From Candidatus Gastranaerophilales bacterium (GTDB lineage: Bacteria > Cyanobacteriota > Vampirovibrionia > Gastranaerophilales > Gastranaerophilaceae): 52,372 nucleotides of DNA. The DNA is taken from NCBI GenBank assembly GCA_944326115.1, contig CALVCQ010000015.1, positions 1 through 52,372 of the forward strand, in the 5' to 3' direction. Position numbers and translations under genes: made by a program. The notes beneath the pieces were generated by a model. The model was not told the origin of the DNA and did no database searches. It saw nothing but the letters and a program-made list of their open reading frames with translations. Positions 7,710 to 16,866 of the stretch are shown piece by piece; position 1 is the stretch's first letter, and the number at the start of each line of letters is the position of its first letter.

Positions 7710-7823
7710 ATTCTGTTCCGATTTTTAATTTGCTCTTTTTAATTTATAAAAGAATAATTAGCACTCTTTTTTAAAAAGAATATCACAAAAATTTAACAAG
7801 AACAGATAAAAAATTTATAGTTT

Positions 7824-8501
7824 TTAAGCCTTTTTGTCAAATGCATTTACATTCCGGGCTTTTAAACTGCTTTTTTTGTCTATAGCTTTCATAACGGGAT
7901 GAAGAATATAATGACTTATCTCAGGTGCAAGTATCGTCAGCCCTATAACGGAACCGATTATAGAAGACAATTCTATTGAACCTTTAGCAAGTTCAAACAT
8001 CAATCCTTTATTTTCCATTGTTTTTTTTGACAACGGTTCAATATGTTTTTCCTTGTTGCCCATCAGGTATTCATAAAGAGGCGTTCCGTCATTCGGATTT
8101 ATAAGATCTTTGTCAATTAAATCCAAAAACTTTTTATTTTTAGGATTACATCTTTCTGCCGGAGACATATAAGCAAGATGATGATATGACAGCATTTGTT
8201 TTGCATTCTTAAATGCGGGCATTCCTTCTTTTTTGAAGATTCTTTGTGCCAGTTTGAAGCCGCCGTTTTTAAATACAGCAGGAATTATCGCCAGATAAAT
8301 ACCAAGACACAAAATCTGATACAAAAACTCTTTTGTAGCTGCATATTTTCTGGTTTCTTTATCAGTATGTTTGTCCATTAAAGTAAATGTCGGACGACCT
8401 ACCGCTTTTAAACTTGTTTCAAGCTTTACACAGGCATCGGTATTTTGGGCTATGGTCTGAAATTTATTACTTGTAATCATATTGACTAACGGTCCCAGCA
8501 T
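7824..8501 (-). CDS. Hypothetical membrane protein, paralogue of the next gene
   Basis: The 225-residue product has hydrophobic segments near residues 65-85 and 175-200. A block near residues 37-56 reads RPTFTLMDKHTDKETRKYAA, closely matching RPTFTMMDKKSDRETKKYAA in the 8503-9117 product, so the two are tandem paralogues. Its GGAGG ribosome site lies inside the last codons of the upstream gene, with the start one base after that stop, implying coupled translation. I do not recognise a named family. Confidence 0.75.
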   Translation of the reverse strand: MLGPLVNMITSNKFQTIAQNTDACVKLETSLKAVGRPTFTLMDKHTDKETRKYAATKEFLYQILCLGIYLAIIPAVFKNGGFKLAQRIFKKEGMPAFKNAKQMLSYHHLAYMSPAERCNPKNKKFLDLIDKDLINPNDGTPLYEYLMGNKEKHIEPLSKKTMENKGLMFELAKGSIELSSIIGSVIGLTILAPEISHYILHPVMKAIDKKSSLKARNVNAFDKKA

Positions 8502-8502
8502 A

Positions 8503-9117
8503 TCAACCTCCTACCTTCATAGCCGCATTTTGCAGGCTGTTTCTGCGAACCGCATCCAGCAGACTCCTGCTTGGTGCCGATAATTGGGGAGAATAAATAC
8601 CGGAAACATTAATCTTTTCACTTACGATATTTTCTTTTATATCAAGAATTCTGTCAAAAGAGTCGGTTTTGCTGTTTTTTCTCTTGTCATTTAATTTCTT
8701 TACACCGTCCATAATCGGTTTCAAGGTCAAATTGCAAATAAAAGGAATAATAATACCTGCAGTCAAACAAACACTTAGCAGAGACAAACCGTTTTTTACT
8801 TTTTTAGGACTTTTACCGGTTTTTTTTGCAATAGGCACTGCCAGAGGTAAAACCAGCTTGTGCGTTAAAATGTAAGAAGCAAAAGCAATCGCCTCGGTCA
8901 ATCCTTCTCTGAATGCAGCGTATTTCTTTGTTTCTCTGTCTGATTTTTTATCCATCATAGTAAATGTAGGACGCATAACCCCTTTAAAAACAGCAATGGC
9001 AAGCACCGCATAAAGTGCATCATTGTGTTTTCCCAATGATACACATAATTTTTTTAATTTATCATACAGAATATTGCTAAGTCCCATACCCGCTAATGCT
9101 TTCTGACATTCATTCAA
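8503..9117 (-). CDS. Hypothetical membrane protein, paralogue of the previous gene
   Basis: The 204-residue product shares the RPTFTxMDKxxDxETxKYAA block (near residues 49-68) with its downstream neighbour. Hydrophobic stretches follow at about 75-95 and 115-135, with a basic C-terminal tail. Its last codons (AAG GTA GGA GGT TGA) double as the ribosome site of the next gene. Function unknown. The pair forms its own minus-strand unit. Confidence 0.75.
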   Translation of the reverse strand: MNECQKALAGMGLSNILYDKLKKLCVSLGKHNDALYAVLAIAVFKGVMRPTFTMMDKKSDRETKKYAAFREGLTEAIAFASYILTHKLVLPLAVPIAKKTGKSPKKVKNGLSLLSVCLTAGIIIPFICNLTLKPIMDGVKKLNDKRKNSKTDSFDRILDIKENIVSEKINVSGIYSPQLSAPSRSLLDAVRRNSLQNAAMKVGG

Positions 9118-9226
9118 TAACTTTAAGTTTAAAAATAAAAAAATATGCTATACGGCAACCGTGTTCTTTACATTTTTTCATAAAAATGATTTAAAATAAA
9201 CAATTTTTAATTACTGATAAAAAAAT

Positions 9227-9259
9227 AAAATACACAGTCTTTTTCGGACTGTGTATTTT
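9227..9259. terminator. Bidirectional rho-independent terminator
   Basis: AAAATACACAGTC and GACTGTGTATTTT form a perfect 13-bp stem with a 7-nt loop, A-rich on one side and T-rich on the other. It lies 30 bp after the ctpA stop on the minus strand and upstream of the membrane-protein pair. Confidence 0.85.
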
Positions 9260-9289
9260 ATACAAAAACATTGTTTATGTATTTAATTC

Positions 9290-10519
9290 TTATCTTGCAC
9301 AAATCGGCTGATTTTTTATCATCTGCAGAAGCATTTCATTAGCTTTTTTGAGCTGTACATCATCTTTAGCTTTTATATTTTCTTCGGTCAATTCTACTGT
9401 AACATCCGGTGCAATACCTTTTTTGTTTATATCTGTTCCGTTTGGTGTTAAGTATTTTTGTATTGTAATATTAGCGCCGGAGCCGCCTGTGAGTTTATTT
9501 ACTTCCTGCACAAGACCTTTGCCAAAAGTATTTTCACCTACAAGCAATGCTCTTTTATTGTCTTTCATTGCGCCGGAAAATATTTCACTTGCCGAAGCTG
9601 AGCCTTTATTTATGAGAATCACGATTGGCTTGTCAGTAACATAATTTTTAGTGGCACGGGTGGTTTCTTTGTAACCGTCTCTGTCAACCGTACTTACTAT
9701 AATACCGCCGTCAAGAAACATGTCGGAAATTAAAATGGCATTGCTTAAAAGTCCGCCGGGGTTGGATCTGAGGTCTATAATATAACCTTTTTTATCTTTA
9801 TATTGGTTTAAAGCCGATTCAAACTCGCCTGTAGCATTTTTGCTGATAAAAGAACTCAGCCTTATGTATCCTACGCAGTCATCCAATTTTGCGTTTTCAG
9901 GAATCTTGGTAGAAACTGATTTTATTTCTATTTCTGCACGCTGAATTTTATAGAGTTTATTAGGCTGGTTTTTGCGTTTAATCAAAAGAGTGACATAAGT
10001 GCCTTCTTCGCCTCTGATTCTGTCGGCAGCTTTGTCTATTGTAATACCTTTTGTTGATTTGCCGTCGATTTCCAGAATTTCATCCTCGGCAAGCAATCCT
10101 GCTTTTTCTCCGGGGGTATCCTCTATAGGTGCGATAATAAGCAATTTCCCGTCTCTTAAACCTATTTGAACCCCGATACCTTTCAAAGAACCCTTAATAG
10201 AGCTCGTTTCTTCTTCAAATTCTTTTGGATCTAAAAATTTTGTATAAGGATCATTTAAGCTTGCCAGCATGGTTTGTATGGCAATATAAGCGTCCTCATC
10301 GGTTTTAATAACTTTGTCGTACTTATTACGCCATTTTTTCCAGTCCTGCCTGTTGTTTGTATGATCTACATATTTTGAATTTATGAGTTTCCACACCTGA
10401 TCATAAAGCTGCTGCGGTGATGATGCAAATACTCCGCTTGAATTTGATAAAGCACTTACAAAAAATACCGCTGCAAGCGTAATAACAATTAAACCGTATT
10501 TTTTTAAATTAATTCTCAA
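9290..10519 (-). CDS. ctpA: C-terminal processing peptidase, S41 family
   Basis: This periplasmic or thylakoid-type protease cleaves C-termini of exported proteins. The 409-residue protein has an N-terminal signal/anchor (residues 8-27), a PDZ domain (about 105-185) and an S41 catalytic domain. The dyad is visible: S309 in GSASASEI and K334 in TFGKG, 25 apart as in Tsp/CtpA. The start is TTG with AGAGG eight bases upstream. A strong terminator follows. It may belong to the same transcript as the pseudopilin upstream. Confidence 0.92.
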   Translation of the reverse strand: MRINLKKYGLIVITLAAVFFVSALSNSSGVFASSPQQLYDQVWKLINSKYVDHTNNRQDWKKWRNKYDKVIKTDEDAYIAIQTMLASLNDPYTKFLDPKEFEEETSSIKGSLKGIGVQIGLRDGKLLIIAPIEDTPGEKAGLLAEDEILEIDGKSTKGITIDKAADRIRGEEGTYVTLLIKRKNQPNKLYKIQRAEIEIKSVSTKIPENAKLDDCVGYIRLSSFISKNATGEFESALNQYKDKKGYIIDLRSNPGGLLSNAILISDMFLDGGIIVSTVDRDGYKETTRATKNYVTDKPIVILINKGSASASEIFSGAMKDNKRALLVGENTFGKGLVQEVNKLTGGSGANITIQKYLTPNGTDINKKGIAPDVTVELTEENIKAKDDVQLKKANEMLLQMIKNQPICAR

Positions 10520-10677
10520 AATTTTACCTCTTTTTTACCTGTTCTTTCACAAGTTAACAATATAATAGCATAAATCCTGCCGAGTTTAATATACGAAATA
10601 TTGCTAACTTTTCTCCACTATTTCTTAGACAATAAGACGGTAAAAAATTTTTTTAGTTTCAAATGTTGTAATAGTTG

Positions 10678-11316
10678 TTAAAATTTACCGCCCCTCAAAT
10701 AATACTCGGAGCAGCTCATCCCGTTTGAATTTTTTGTACATTCGTGTTTCAATTCATCGTTGTCAAATTCCGCTCCGAAAGCTTCTATTCTGTTTTTATA
10801 GAGATAAATTCCGAAAATATCAGAACCTATACGATTAGGAGCTTTTAATCCGTTAAGGTCAAACAGAACTGTTGCACACGGAACCGTATTGCTGCATTCG
10901 CAATCAATCCATTTAAAACCGACAATATTTCCGTTCTCCTGATAAGAGAAAAATTTAGTAAACACCATAGACTGCATAGGAATATGCGAACCGTTTTTAA
11001 ATTTATAATGATAATGCTTCAAGCTGTGCGTATCTTTTGTTATATCCACATTAAGATACGGACCTATGACTTTAAAAATTTCATGTTCTTTATCCGGCAA
11101 ATCGCTTTTGCAAATAGTTTCTATATTTTGGGCATCAGTTATATTGAATACTTCAAAATTTGAATGCATTTCAGAAAAACTCTTTTTCCATCCGGAAATG
11201 ATTCTTGCTTCTTTTGTATTATTAAAAATCACAGGCAGGCAGAGTATGACAGTGGTAGCCAGAAGGCATATCACTATCATAATTTCTACCATGTTAAAAG
11301 CTTTGAGTTTTCTCAT
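10678..11316 (-). CDS. Type IV pilin/pseudopilin-like protein
   Basis: The 212-residue product begins with a short basic leader and a class III signal: FNMVEIMIVICLLA, with the conserved glutamate five residues into the mature part and a hydrophobic helix (about 9-30). The usual glycine before the cleavage site is replaced by N, which is unusual. The C-terminal part is cysteine-rich (CECSNTVPC; CTKNSNGMSC) and ends near YYLRGGKF. It is probably a minor pilin or type II secretion pseudopilin. It follows the PHP gene on the same strand. Confidence 0.75.
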   Translation of the reverse strand: MRKLKAFNMVEIMIVICLLATTVILCLPVIFNNTKEARIISGWKKSFSEMHSNFEVFNITDAQNIETICKSDLPDKEHEIFKVIGPYLNVDITKDTHSLKHYHYKFKNGSHIPMQSMVFTKFFSYQENGNIVGFKWIDCECSNTVPCATVLFDLNGLKAPNRIGSDIFGIYLYKNRIEAFGAEFDNDELKHECTKNSNGMSCSEYYLRGGKF

Positions 11317-11395
11317 ATAAAATTCTATCCGGTGTTAAATTACAGCTTTTGTATGCAGGATTTGCCGCCTCCGCAAAGGCATATTACATAAGACT

Positions 11396-12259
11396 TTATC
11401 TTGCCATATCAAGCTGTTTTTTCTCTTTCATCAGCTTATCATATATCCATTCGGGCACAAAGTTTTTACCCATAATAATTTGACCGTTATTCGGATTGGG
11501 CGCATGGAAATCTGAACCTCCTGTTATAATCAATCCGTTTTTCTCGGCAATTGAGGAATAATACTCTACCATTGCCGGTGAATGTTTCCTGTGGTATGCT
11601 TCTACTCCTCTTAAGCCGTAGTGCATAAACTCTTTGATTAAATTTTCCGCATCTTCTACGTCAAAAGGATGTGCAAATACAGGGATTCCGCCTGCGTCAT
11701 AAATTATTTCTATTGCTTCATGAGGCGTAATAGTTTTTCTCTGCACATAAACATCAGAATCATCATTTATGTATTTGCTGTATGCTTCCATAACACTCGA
11801 AGTTCCGCCGGCCATTGTTATGGCTTTTGCAATATGCGGACGACCTATACTTCCGCCTTCTGCAACAAGGCTTTTTAGCTTATCAAAAGTAACGTGTATA
11901 CCTTCTTTTTTGTTTAATAGATGTAAAATTTGTTCGGTTTGTTCTATACGAGCTTTTTGCTGTGATTTTAACATTTCTTTAAAATCGTTATCATCACGGT
12001 TCATAAAATATCCCAGGATATGAATTTCAATATTTTTATAAATCGTATTAATTTCCACACCCGGAAGTATTTCAAGATATTTATTACCTTCGGTTGCTAT
12101 TTTTTTTGCATAATTCACCGCTATAGGATATGCCAGAACATTGTCATGGTCTGTAATCGCTATAGCATCCAAACCTGCATCAATAGCAGTATCCACGATT
12201 TTCTCGGGCGAAAAAACACCGTCCGAGTAAGTCGTGTGAATGTGTAAATCGACTTTCAC
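11396..12259 (-). CDS. PHP-domain phosphoesterase (TrpH/RNase AM-like)
   Basis: The 287-residue PHP-family metal-dependent phosphoesterase starts at GTG, giving KVDLHIHTTYSDG, the first metal-binding motif. AITDHDN (motif II), GVEINT (motif III), VFAHPF and GGSDFHAPN near the C-terminus complete the metal site. Relatives include 5'-3' exoribonuclease/3',5'-nucleotide bisphosphate phosphatases. It is 15 bp downstream of ymdB and probably in the rny operon. Confidence 0.88.
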   Translation of the reverse strand: MKVDLHIHTTYSDGVFSPEKIVDTAIDAGLDAIAITDHDNVLAYPIAVNYAKKIATEGNKYLEILPGVEINTIYKNIEIHILGYFMNRDDNDFKEMLKSQQKARIEQTEQILHLLNKKEGIHVTFDKLKSLVAEGGSIGRPHIAKAITMAGGTSSVMEAYSKYINDDSDVYVQRKTITPHEAIEIIYDAGGIPVFAHPFDVEDAENLIKEFMHYGLRGVEAYHRKHSPAMVEYYSSIAEKNGLIITGGSDFHAPNPNNGQIIMGKNFVPEWIYDKLMKEKKQLDMAR

Positions 12260-12274
12260 CTTTCTACCCTTTCA

Positions 12275-13096
12275 TCATGTATTTTCCTCACTATAATCTT
12301 TTATAATCTGAATTCTTTCTATGCTTTGTGCTTGCCCTGAAACGGCATCAAAGCTCATGGAAACGGCATTTAGCTCTGTAATTGGAGACTCATCTATATC
12401 AAATCGCTCCGGTAAAGAAGTTTTTAATCGTTTTAAAGAACCTTCATAACCCATACCAATTACGGAATTGTAAGCCCCGCAAAAGCCTGCATCCGTAATA
12501 TACGCCGTGTAATCATTTAGGATTTTTTCGTCTGCTGTCTGTACATGTGTGTGTGTGCCGATTACTGCACTGATTTTGTGTTCGGAACAGAATCTGCCGA
12601 AACAAATTTTCTCAGCGGTAGCTTCTGCATGGAAATCAACAATTACAATCGGGGCTTCTTGTTTAATGTTTTCGATTTCTTTTTCTATAATTTCCCAGGG
12701 AGAATCAACAGGATTCATGAATGTGCGCCCGAGAAAGTTCATAACTGCAATCTTGGTATTTTTTACATCAAAAATCCTGTATCCTACCCCGTATGTTCCT
12801 TTTGGATAATTCCACGGACGGATAAGTCTGTCGGAGTTGTTTATGTAAGAATAAATATCCTTTTTATCCCATATATGATTTCCTGATGTAAAGCAGTCAA
12901 TGCCTGCCTGCGCAAGTTCATTGTGGTTTTTTTCCGTTAAGCCGAAACCGTGCGAGGCATTTTCTACATTGGCGATAATAAAATCATATTTTTTTTCTTC
13001 ACAAGAGTGCAGGGCGTCCAGATAATGCTTAACAGCATTGCGTCCCGGACGTCCTACAATATCACCTATGAATAGTATTTTTACTTGTTTTGTCAT
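12275..13096 (-). CDS. ymdB: YmdB-type metallophosphoesterase (TIGR00282)
   Basis: The 273-residue protein has the calcineurin-like metal motifs of the YmdB family: GDIVGRPGR at the N-terminus, ANVENASHGFG, TSGNHIWDK, VDFHAEATAEK and IGTHTHVQTAD. In Bacillus YmdB is a cyclic-nucleotide phosphodiesterase that modulates RNase Y-dependent processes, and the rny-ymdB pairing is conserved here. Confidence 0.92.
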   Translation of the reverse strand: MTKQVKILFIGDIVGRPGRNAVKHYLDALHSCEEKKYDFIIANVENASHGFGLTEKNHNELAQAGIDCFTSGNHIWDKKDIYSYINNSDRLIRPWNYPKGTYGVGYRIFDVKNTKIAVMNFLGRTFMNPVDSPWEIIEKEIENIKQEAPIVIVDFHAEATAEKICFGRFCSEHKISAVIGTHTHVQTADEKILNDYTAYITDAGFCGAYNSVIGMGYEGSLKRLKTSLPERFDIDESPITELNAVSMSFDAVSGQAQSIERIQIIKDYSEENT

Positions 13097-13165
13097 CTTT
13101 TGCCTGCGTATACAGGTCTTTCAGACTTTTGCCGTTGTTCGGAAATGCTTGTCTAGAAATACCGG

Positions 13166-13217
13166 CGTTCGGACGGAGTAACGTCCGCTCTCACAAGGAC
13201 AGCTTCGTGTCCGAACG
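13166..13217. repeat. Cruciform-like palindromic element between rny and ymdB
   Basis: CGTTCGGAC (13166-13174) and GTCCGAACG (13209-13217) are perfect inverted arms. Alternative inner hairpins also form: GGACG-GAGTAA-CGTCC and GGACA-GCTTCG-TGTCC. It ends 8 bp after the rny stop and is more GC-rich than its surroundings. It could be a terminator/attenuator, an RNA processing site or a dispersed palindrome. Confidence 0.6.
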
Positions 13218-13224
13218 GATTTTG

Positions 13225-14745
13225 CTACTTCGCAATTTCTGTTGTTCTGATTTCTCTTACAACGGTAACTCTGATTTGACCCGGATAATCGAGTTCTTCT
13301 TCAATACGCTTGGCAATATCACGGGCTAACTTTGCGCTTGCCAGATCATCGAACATATCAGGCTGGACAATAATCCTAACCTCACGACCCGCCTGTACGG
13401 CAAAAGACTGCTTGATTCCCTCATAACTCGAGGCAATTTCTTCGATTTTTTTGAGTCTTTTGATGTAAATTTCAAGAGTATCTCGTCTTGAACCGGGACG
13501 TCCGGCTGATATAGCATCCGCAAGTTTTACCAGAACTGCTTCAATCGTATTTGCTGTAACATCGTCGTGGTGTGCTTCAATTGCGTGAACAACCTCTTCT
13601 TTTTCACCATAACGACGGGCAAGTTCAACACCAAGCTCAATATGTGTTCCGTCTTGAGTCTGGTCAACGGCTTTGCCTATGTCATGCAAGAGTCCGGCAC
13701 GTTTTGCTATTTGAATGTTGGCTCCGAGTTCTGCTGCCAGCATTCCCGCAATGTGACCGACTTCCAGCGAGTGTTTCAAAACATTTTGTCCGTAGCTTGT
13801 TCTGTAATACAAACGGCCGAGTGTCTTGATTAACTCTTTATGAAGGTTCAATACACCCATATCAACGGCTGCATTTTCACCTTCTTTTTTAATTTTTTCT
13901 TCAATTTCTTCCTGTGCTTTTTCCACCATTTCTTCGATTCTTACGGGGTGGATACGGCCGTCGGAGATGAGTTTTTCCAGTGCAACTTTTGCAATTTCTC
14001 TTCTTACAGGGTCGAAGCTGGAAAGAACAACGGCTTCCGGTGTATCATCAATAATCAAATCTACGCCTGTAAGTGTTTCGAGCGTTCTTATATTACGTCC
14101 TTCACGTCCTATAATACGGCCTTTCATCTCGTCAGAGGGAAGGTTTACAACAGAAACCGTAGATTCTACAACCTGATCGATTGCGCATCTTTGCATTGTT
14201 GTAGAGAGGATATCCTGTGCCATTTCTTTTGCGGATTCTCTGATTTTAGCTTCATTTTCTTTAATCAGCTGCAATTGTTCCTGCTGCAAGTCCTGCTTAA
14301 GCTGCTCCATAAGCATGTGTCTTGCTTCATCACGGGACATGCCTGCAATTTTTTCGGTTTCTTCGATTTGTTTTGCAATTAAATCTGCGAGATAGTCTTC
14401 TTTTTCAAGAAGTTCATCCATTTTCTTTTGAGCGGCGTATTCTTTGTCAGTTGCCTCCTGGAGTTTGTCCTCGAGCATATCTTCTTTTTTTGCGATTTTA
14501 TCTTCTGCTCTTTGCAAATCCTGACGACGCTCTCTGACTTCTTCGTCAAATTTTTCTCTTTCTGCGTGCAATGCTTCTTTTGCCTGAATCATTGCTTCTT
14601 TTTTCAAAAGACTTTCTTTTTCCGAGGTTTCTTTTGAAAGATTTTCATAAAGCTCCTGCACTGTTTTCTTTTTTTGCCAGATTACAAATGCGATACCCGC
14701 AAAGGCTATCAGGGCAATTGTCAATAGTGCAATTAATAAATTCAT
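13225..14745 (-). CDS. rny: Ribonuclease Y
   Basis: RNase Y is a membrane-anchored endoribonuclease that starts mRNA decay. The 506-residue protein has one N-terminal membrane helix (3-24), a long charged coiled coil (about 30-190), a KH RNA-binding domain ([15 protein letters not shown] near 210) and an HD phosphohydrolase domain with LLHDIGKA near 350. The C-terminus [10 protein letters not shown] is typical. It leads a minus-strand run with ymdB and the PHP gene. About 240 bp of divergent intergenic DNA separate it from the J-domain gene. Confidence 0.96.
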   Translation of the reverse strand: MNLLIALLTIALIAFAGIAFVIWQKKKTVQELYENLSKETSEKESLLKKEAMIQAKEALHAEREKFDEEVRERRQDLQRAEDKIAKKEDMLEDKLQEATDKEYAAQKKMDELLEKEDYLADLIAKQIEETEKIAGMSRDEARHMLMEQLKQDLQQEQLQLIKENEAKIRESAKEMAQDILSTTMQRCAIDQVVESTVSVVNLPSDEMKGRIIGREGRNIRTLETLTGVDLIIDDTPEAVVLSSFDPVRREIAKVALEKLISDGRIHPVRIEEMVEKAQEEIEEKIKKEGENAAVDMGVLNLHKELIKTLGRLYYRTSYGQNVLKHSLEVGHIAGMLAAELGANIQIAKRAGLLHDIGKAVDQTQDGTHIELGVELARRYGEKEEVVHAIEAHHDDVTANTIEAVLVKLADAISAGRPGSRRDTLEIYIKRLKKIEEIASSYEGIKQSFAVQAGREVRIIVQPDMFDDLASAKLARDIAKRIEEELDYPGQIRVTVVREIRTTEIAK

Positions 14746-14986
14746 TGTGTCGATTGTCCTATACCTCTTATTCTATATACGTATAACCCAATATACCTGC
14801 AGCGGTATATTCAGGCTCATTTTATTTTATTGTAGATTTATATTATTTAATCCATATAAAAATAAATAATTATATATACTAAACTAAGACAATAATATCA
14901 TATATTTGCTTATTTTAAAAGAAAAAATTGATAAAATGCGTGAAATTTGGTAATATAATTTTACTCGAGTTAAATTACGGATTGTT

Positions 14987-15370
14987 TTGGTGGGTTTATT
15001 TAAAAGAATAAAAAATATTATAAGAAGCAACATTAATTCAAAACAGTCATTTTACAACAATGATTGTTACAGTGATACTAGCTTTGAAAACTTTTCAGGA
15101 AATTTTGAAGATTCGGATATAGATGAACAAATAAAAAGTTCACTCAAACCCGAATCCTCTGTTGATTCTTTGGAGCGGGAATACTATGCAAATTTAGAAT
15201 TGCCTTACGGTGCGGATTTTAATGAAATCAAGGCATCTTATAAAAGGCTTTTGAAAAAGTATCATCCTGATAAATTTTACGGGAATCAAAAAAAACTCGA
15301 AATTGCTCAGGAAGTTGTTAAAAAACTGAACATCGCATATAATTATTTTGAACAAAAATACAATGGATAA
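14987..15370 (+). CDS. J-domain (DnaJ-like) protein
   Basis: The 127-residue protein has a variable N-terminal part and a C-terminal J domain (about 63-125) with the diagnostic HPD in KKYHPDKFYGN, so it should stimulate an Hsp70 ATPase. There is no G/F or zinc region, so it is not DnaJ itself. The start is TTG 14987 or GTG 14990 with no good ribosome site. It ends 24 bp before pspA. In cyanobacteria and plastids a J protein (CDJ2) acts with Hsp70 on Vipp1, which makes this pairing meaningful. Confidence 0.85.
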   Translation: MVGLFKRIKNIIRSNINSKQSFYNNDCYSDTSFENFSGNFEDSDIDEQIKSSLKPESSVDSLEREYYANLELPYGADFNEIKASYKRLLKKYHPDKFYGNQKKLEIAQEVVKKLNIAYNYFEQKYNG

Positions 15371-15394
15371 ACTAGATATTATAGGAGTTCACTG

Positions 15395-16171
15395 ATGGCA
15401 GGATTACTTGAGAGATTGTTTAAAGTTATACAGGCTACTTTGCATGCCGTTATTTCAAAATTCGAAGATCCGATTAAACTGGCGGAGCAGGGAATAAGAG
15501 ATTTAAAAGAAGATTTTGATAATAGCCTTAAAGGTCTTGCCGAAGTAAAAGCAATTGCTATATCAACAAAACGTGAGCTGGAAGAGAAAAAACAAATTGC
15601 ACAGGACTACGAAAACAAAGCGCTAGCAATTTTAAAAAATGCTCAGGCCGGTACTCTTGATCAGGCAGAAGCGGACAGACTTGCTTCCGCTGCACTGGAA
15701 AAGAAACAGGAAGCTCTGCAGGAGGCTGCCCAGCTTAAAGGCTCTCTTGAAAAATACAACGTGATGATTAAACAGTTTGAAAACAAGATTGCTAAACTGA
15801 AAGAACAAATCAAAAACTGGGAAAATCAGATTAAAACGCTCAAAGCACGTCATACAGTTGCAGTATCTTCAAAAAAAATCAATCAACAGCTTGTTTCTAT
15901 GAGTTCTGACAGCACAGCGGCAATGCTTGAAGATATGAAAGCTAAAATTAATGAAGAAGAAGCGTTAGCTGAGGCTTACGGTTCTATGGAAAGTATTGAA
16001 ACTGATATAGATAAAGAAATTAATGCGGCTATAGGGACATCTGCATCTGCTGATATTCAGGCATCTCTTGCTGAGTTGAAAACAAAAATGCTCACGGATA
16101 ATACCGCTCAGCCCCAAGACTCCGGACAGGATAATCTGGCTCAGAAAAAAAATGAACTGGAAAACGAATAG
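15395..16171 (+). CDS. PspA/IM30 (Vipp1) family membrane-stress protein
   Basis: The 258-residue, almost wholly helical coiled-coil protein begins MAGLLERLFKVIQATLHAVI, an amphipathic helix followed by FEDPIKLAEQGIRDL, the PspA/IM30 start. These are ESCRT-III-like proteins that coat and stabilise the inner membrane. About 30 residues extend past the usual PspA core, which is Vipp1-like, though I cannot separate the two. GGAG seven bases upstream supports the start. It heads a tightly packed cluster through 20131. Confidence 0.88.
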   Translation: MAGLLERLFKVIQATLHAVISKFEDPIKLAEQGIRDLKEDFDNSLKGLAEVKAIAISTKRELEEKKQIAQDYENKALAILKNAQAGTLDQAEADRLASAALEKKQEALQEAAQLKGSLEKYNVMIKQFENKIAKLKEQIKNWENQIKTLKARHTVAVSSKKINQQLVSMSSDSTAAMLEDMKAKINEEEALAEAYGSMESIETDIDKEINAAIGTSASADIQASLAELKTKMLTDNTAQPQDSGQDNLAQKKNELENE

Positions 16172-16191
16172 TTAATAGATAAGGAGTTTTT

Positions 16192-16857
16192 ATGTATGTT
16201 GTAATTGCCTTAATTATATTGTTAGTAATAGCAGCAGTTTTAATACCAATGATAGGTCTTAATGTAATATTTTTAGCCCTCGGGGCTCTTATTGCGTGGG
16301 CAATAATTATGAGAAACAAGTCAATTAAAGAAAATATAAATAAGGTTCCCGAACAGGCTCTGCACATTATAAATGTTGAAAGAGGCGGTGTCTTTGAGAT
16401 TAGAGGCGTTGGTGATAATTACGAAGATATGACACTAACGGTGCTTGCAAAACACATTTATCAGGAAGGCGATTTTTCATGGTTTGAATTGGAATGCGAC
16501 AAAGGCTCCGATGAGAAGGTCTGGGTAGAAGTTGAAGATGATGATGAAACAACCGTAAGCATAGTTTTGAAAAAAATGAAACTATCGGATATCAAAGTAA
16601 CACCCGAGACACTATGGCAGATTGATGACAATGAATACGGTCAAATTTTTAACGGATTTAGATATGAAGATTCCGGACGTGCAACTTTCTATAGATTTTG
16701 CGACAGCACAAGAGCAGAAGAACTCTATTACTGGGATTTTGTCAAAGGCAATAAGATTCTCAGTGTAGAAAAATGGGGTGATAACAGTTACGAAGTATTT
16801 TTATCCCAAAAACTCAGACCGTCTCAGGTTACAGTATTAAGAAACAGCCAGGGCTAA
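16192..16857 (+). CDS. Membrane-anchored DUF4178-type protein
   Basis: The 221-residue protein has two N-terminal hydrophobic helices (3-45) and a soluble beta-rich part. The pattern GGVFEIRGVGDNYEDMTLTV, FSWFELECDKG, ARAEELYYWDF-like text and a final EVFLSQKL matches DUF4178 as I know it. DUF4178 proteins travel with PspA, DUF350 and spermidine-synthase-like genes in many genomes, comparable to E. coli yjfIJKLMC. A strong AAGGAG precedes the ATG. Confidence 0.75.
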   Translation: MYVVIALIILLVIAAVLIPMIGLNVIFLALGALIAWAIIMRNKSIKENINKVPEQALHIINVERGGVFEIRGVGDNYEDMTLTVLAKHIYQEGDFSWFELECDKGSDEKVWVEVEDDDETTVSIVLKKMKLSDIKVTPETLWQIDDNEYGQIFNGFRYEDSGRATFYRFCDSTRAEELYYWDFVKGNKILSVEKWGDNSYEVFLSQKLRPSQVTVLRNSQG

Positions 16858-16866
16858 GGAGATTTT

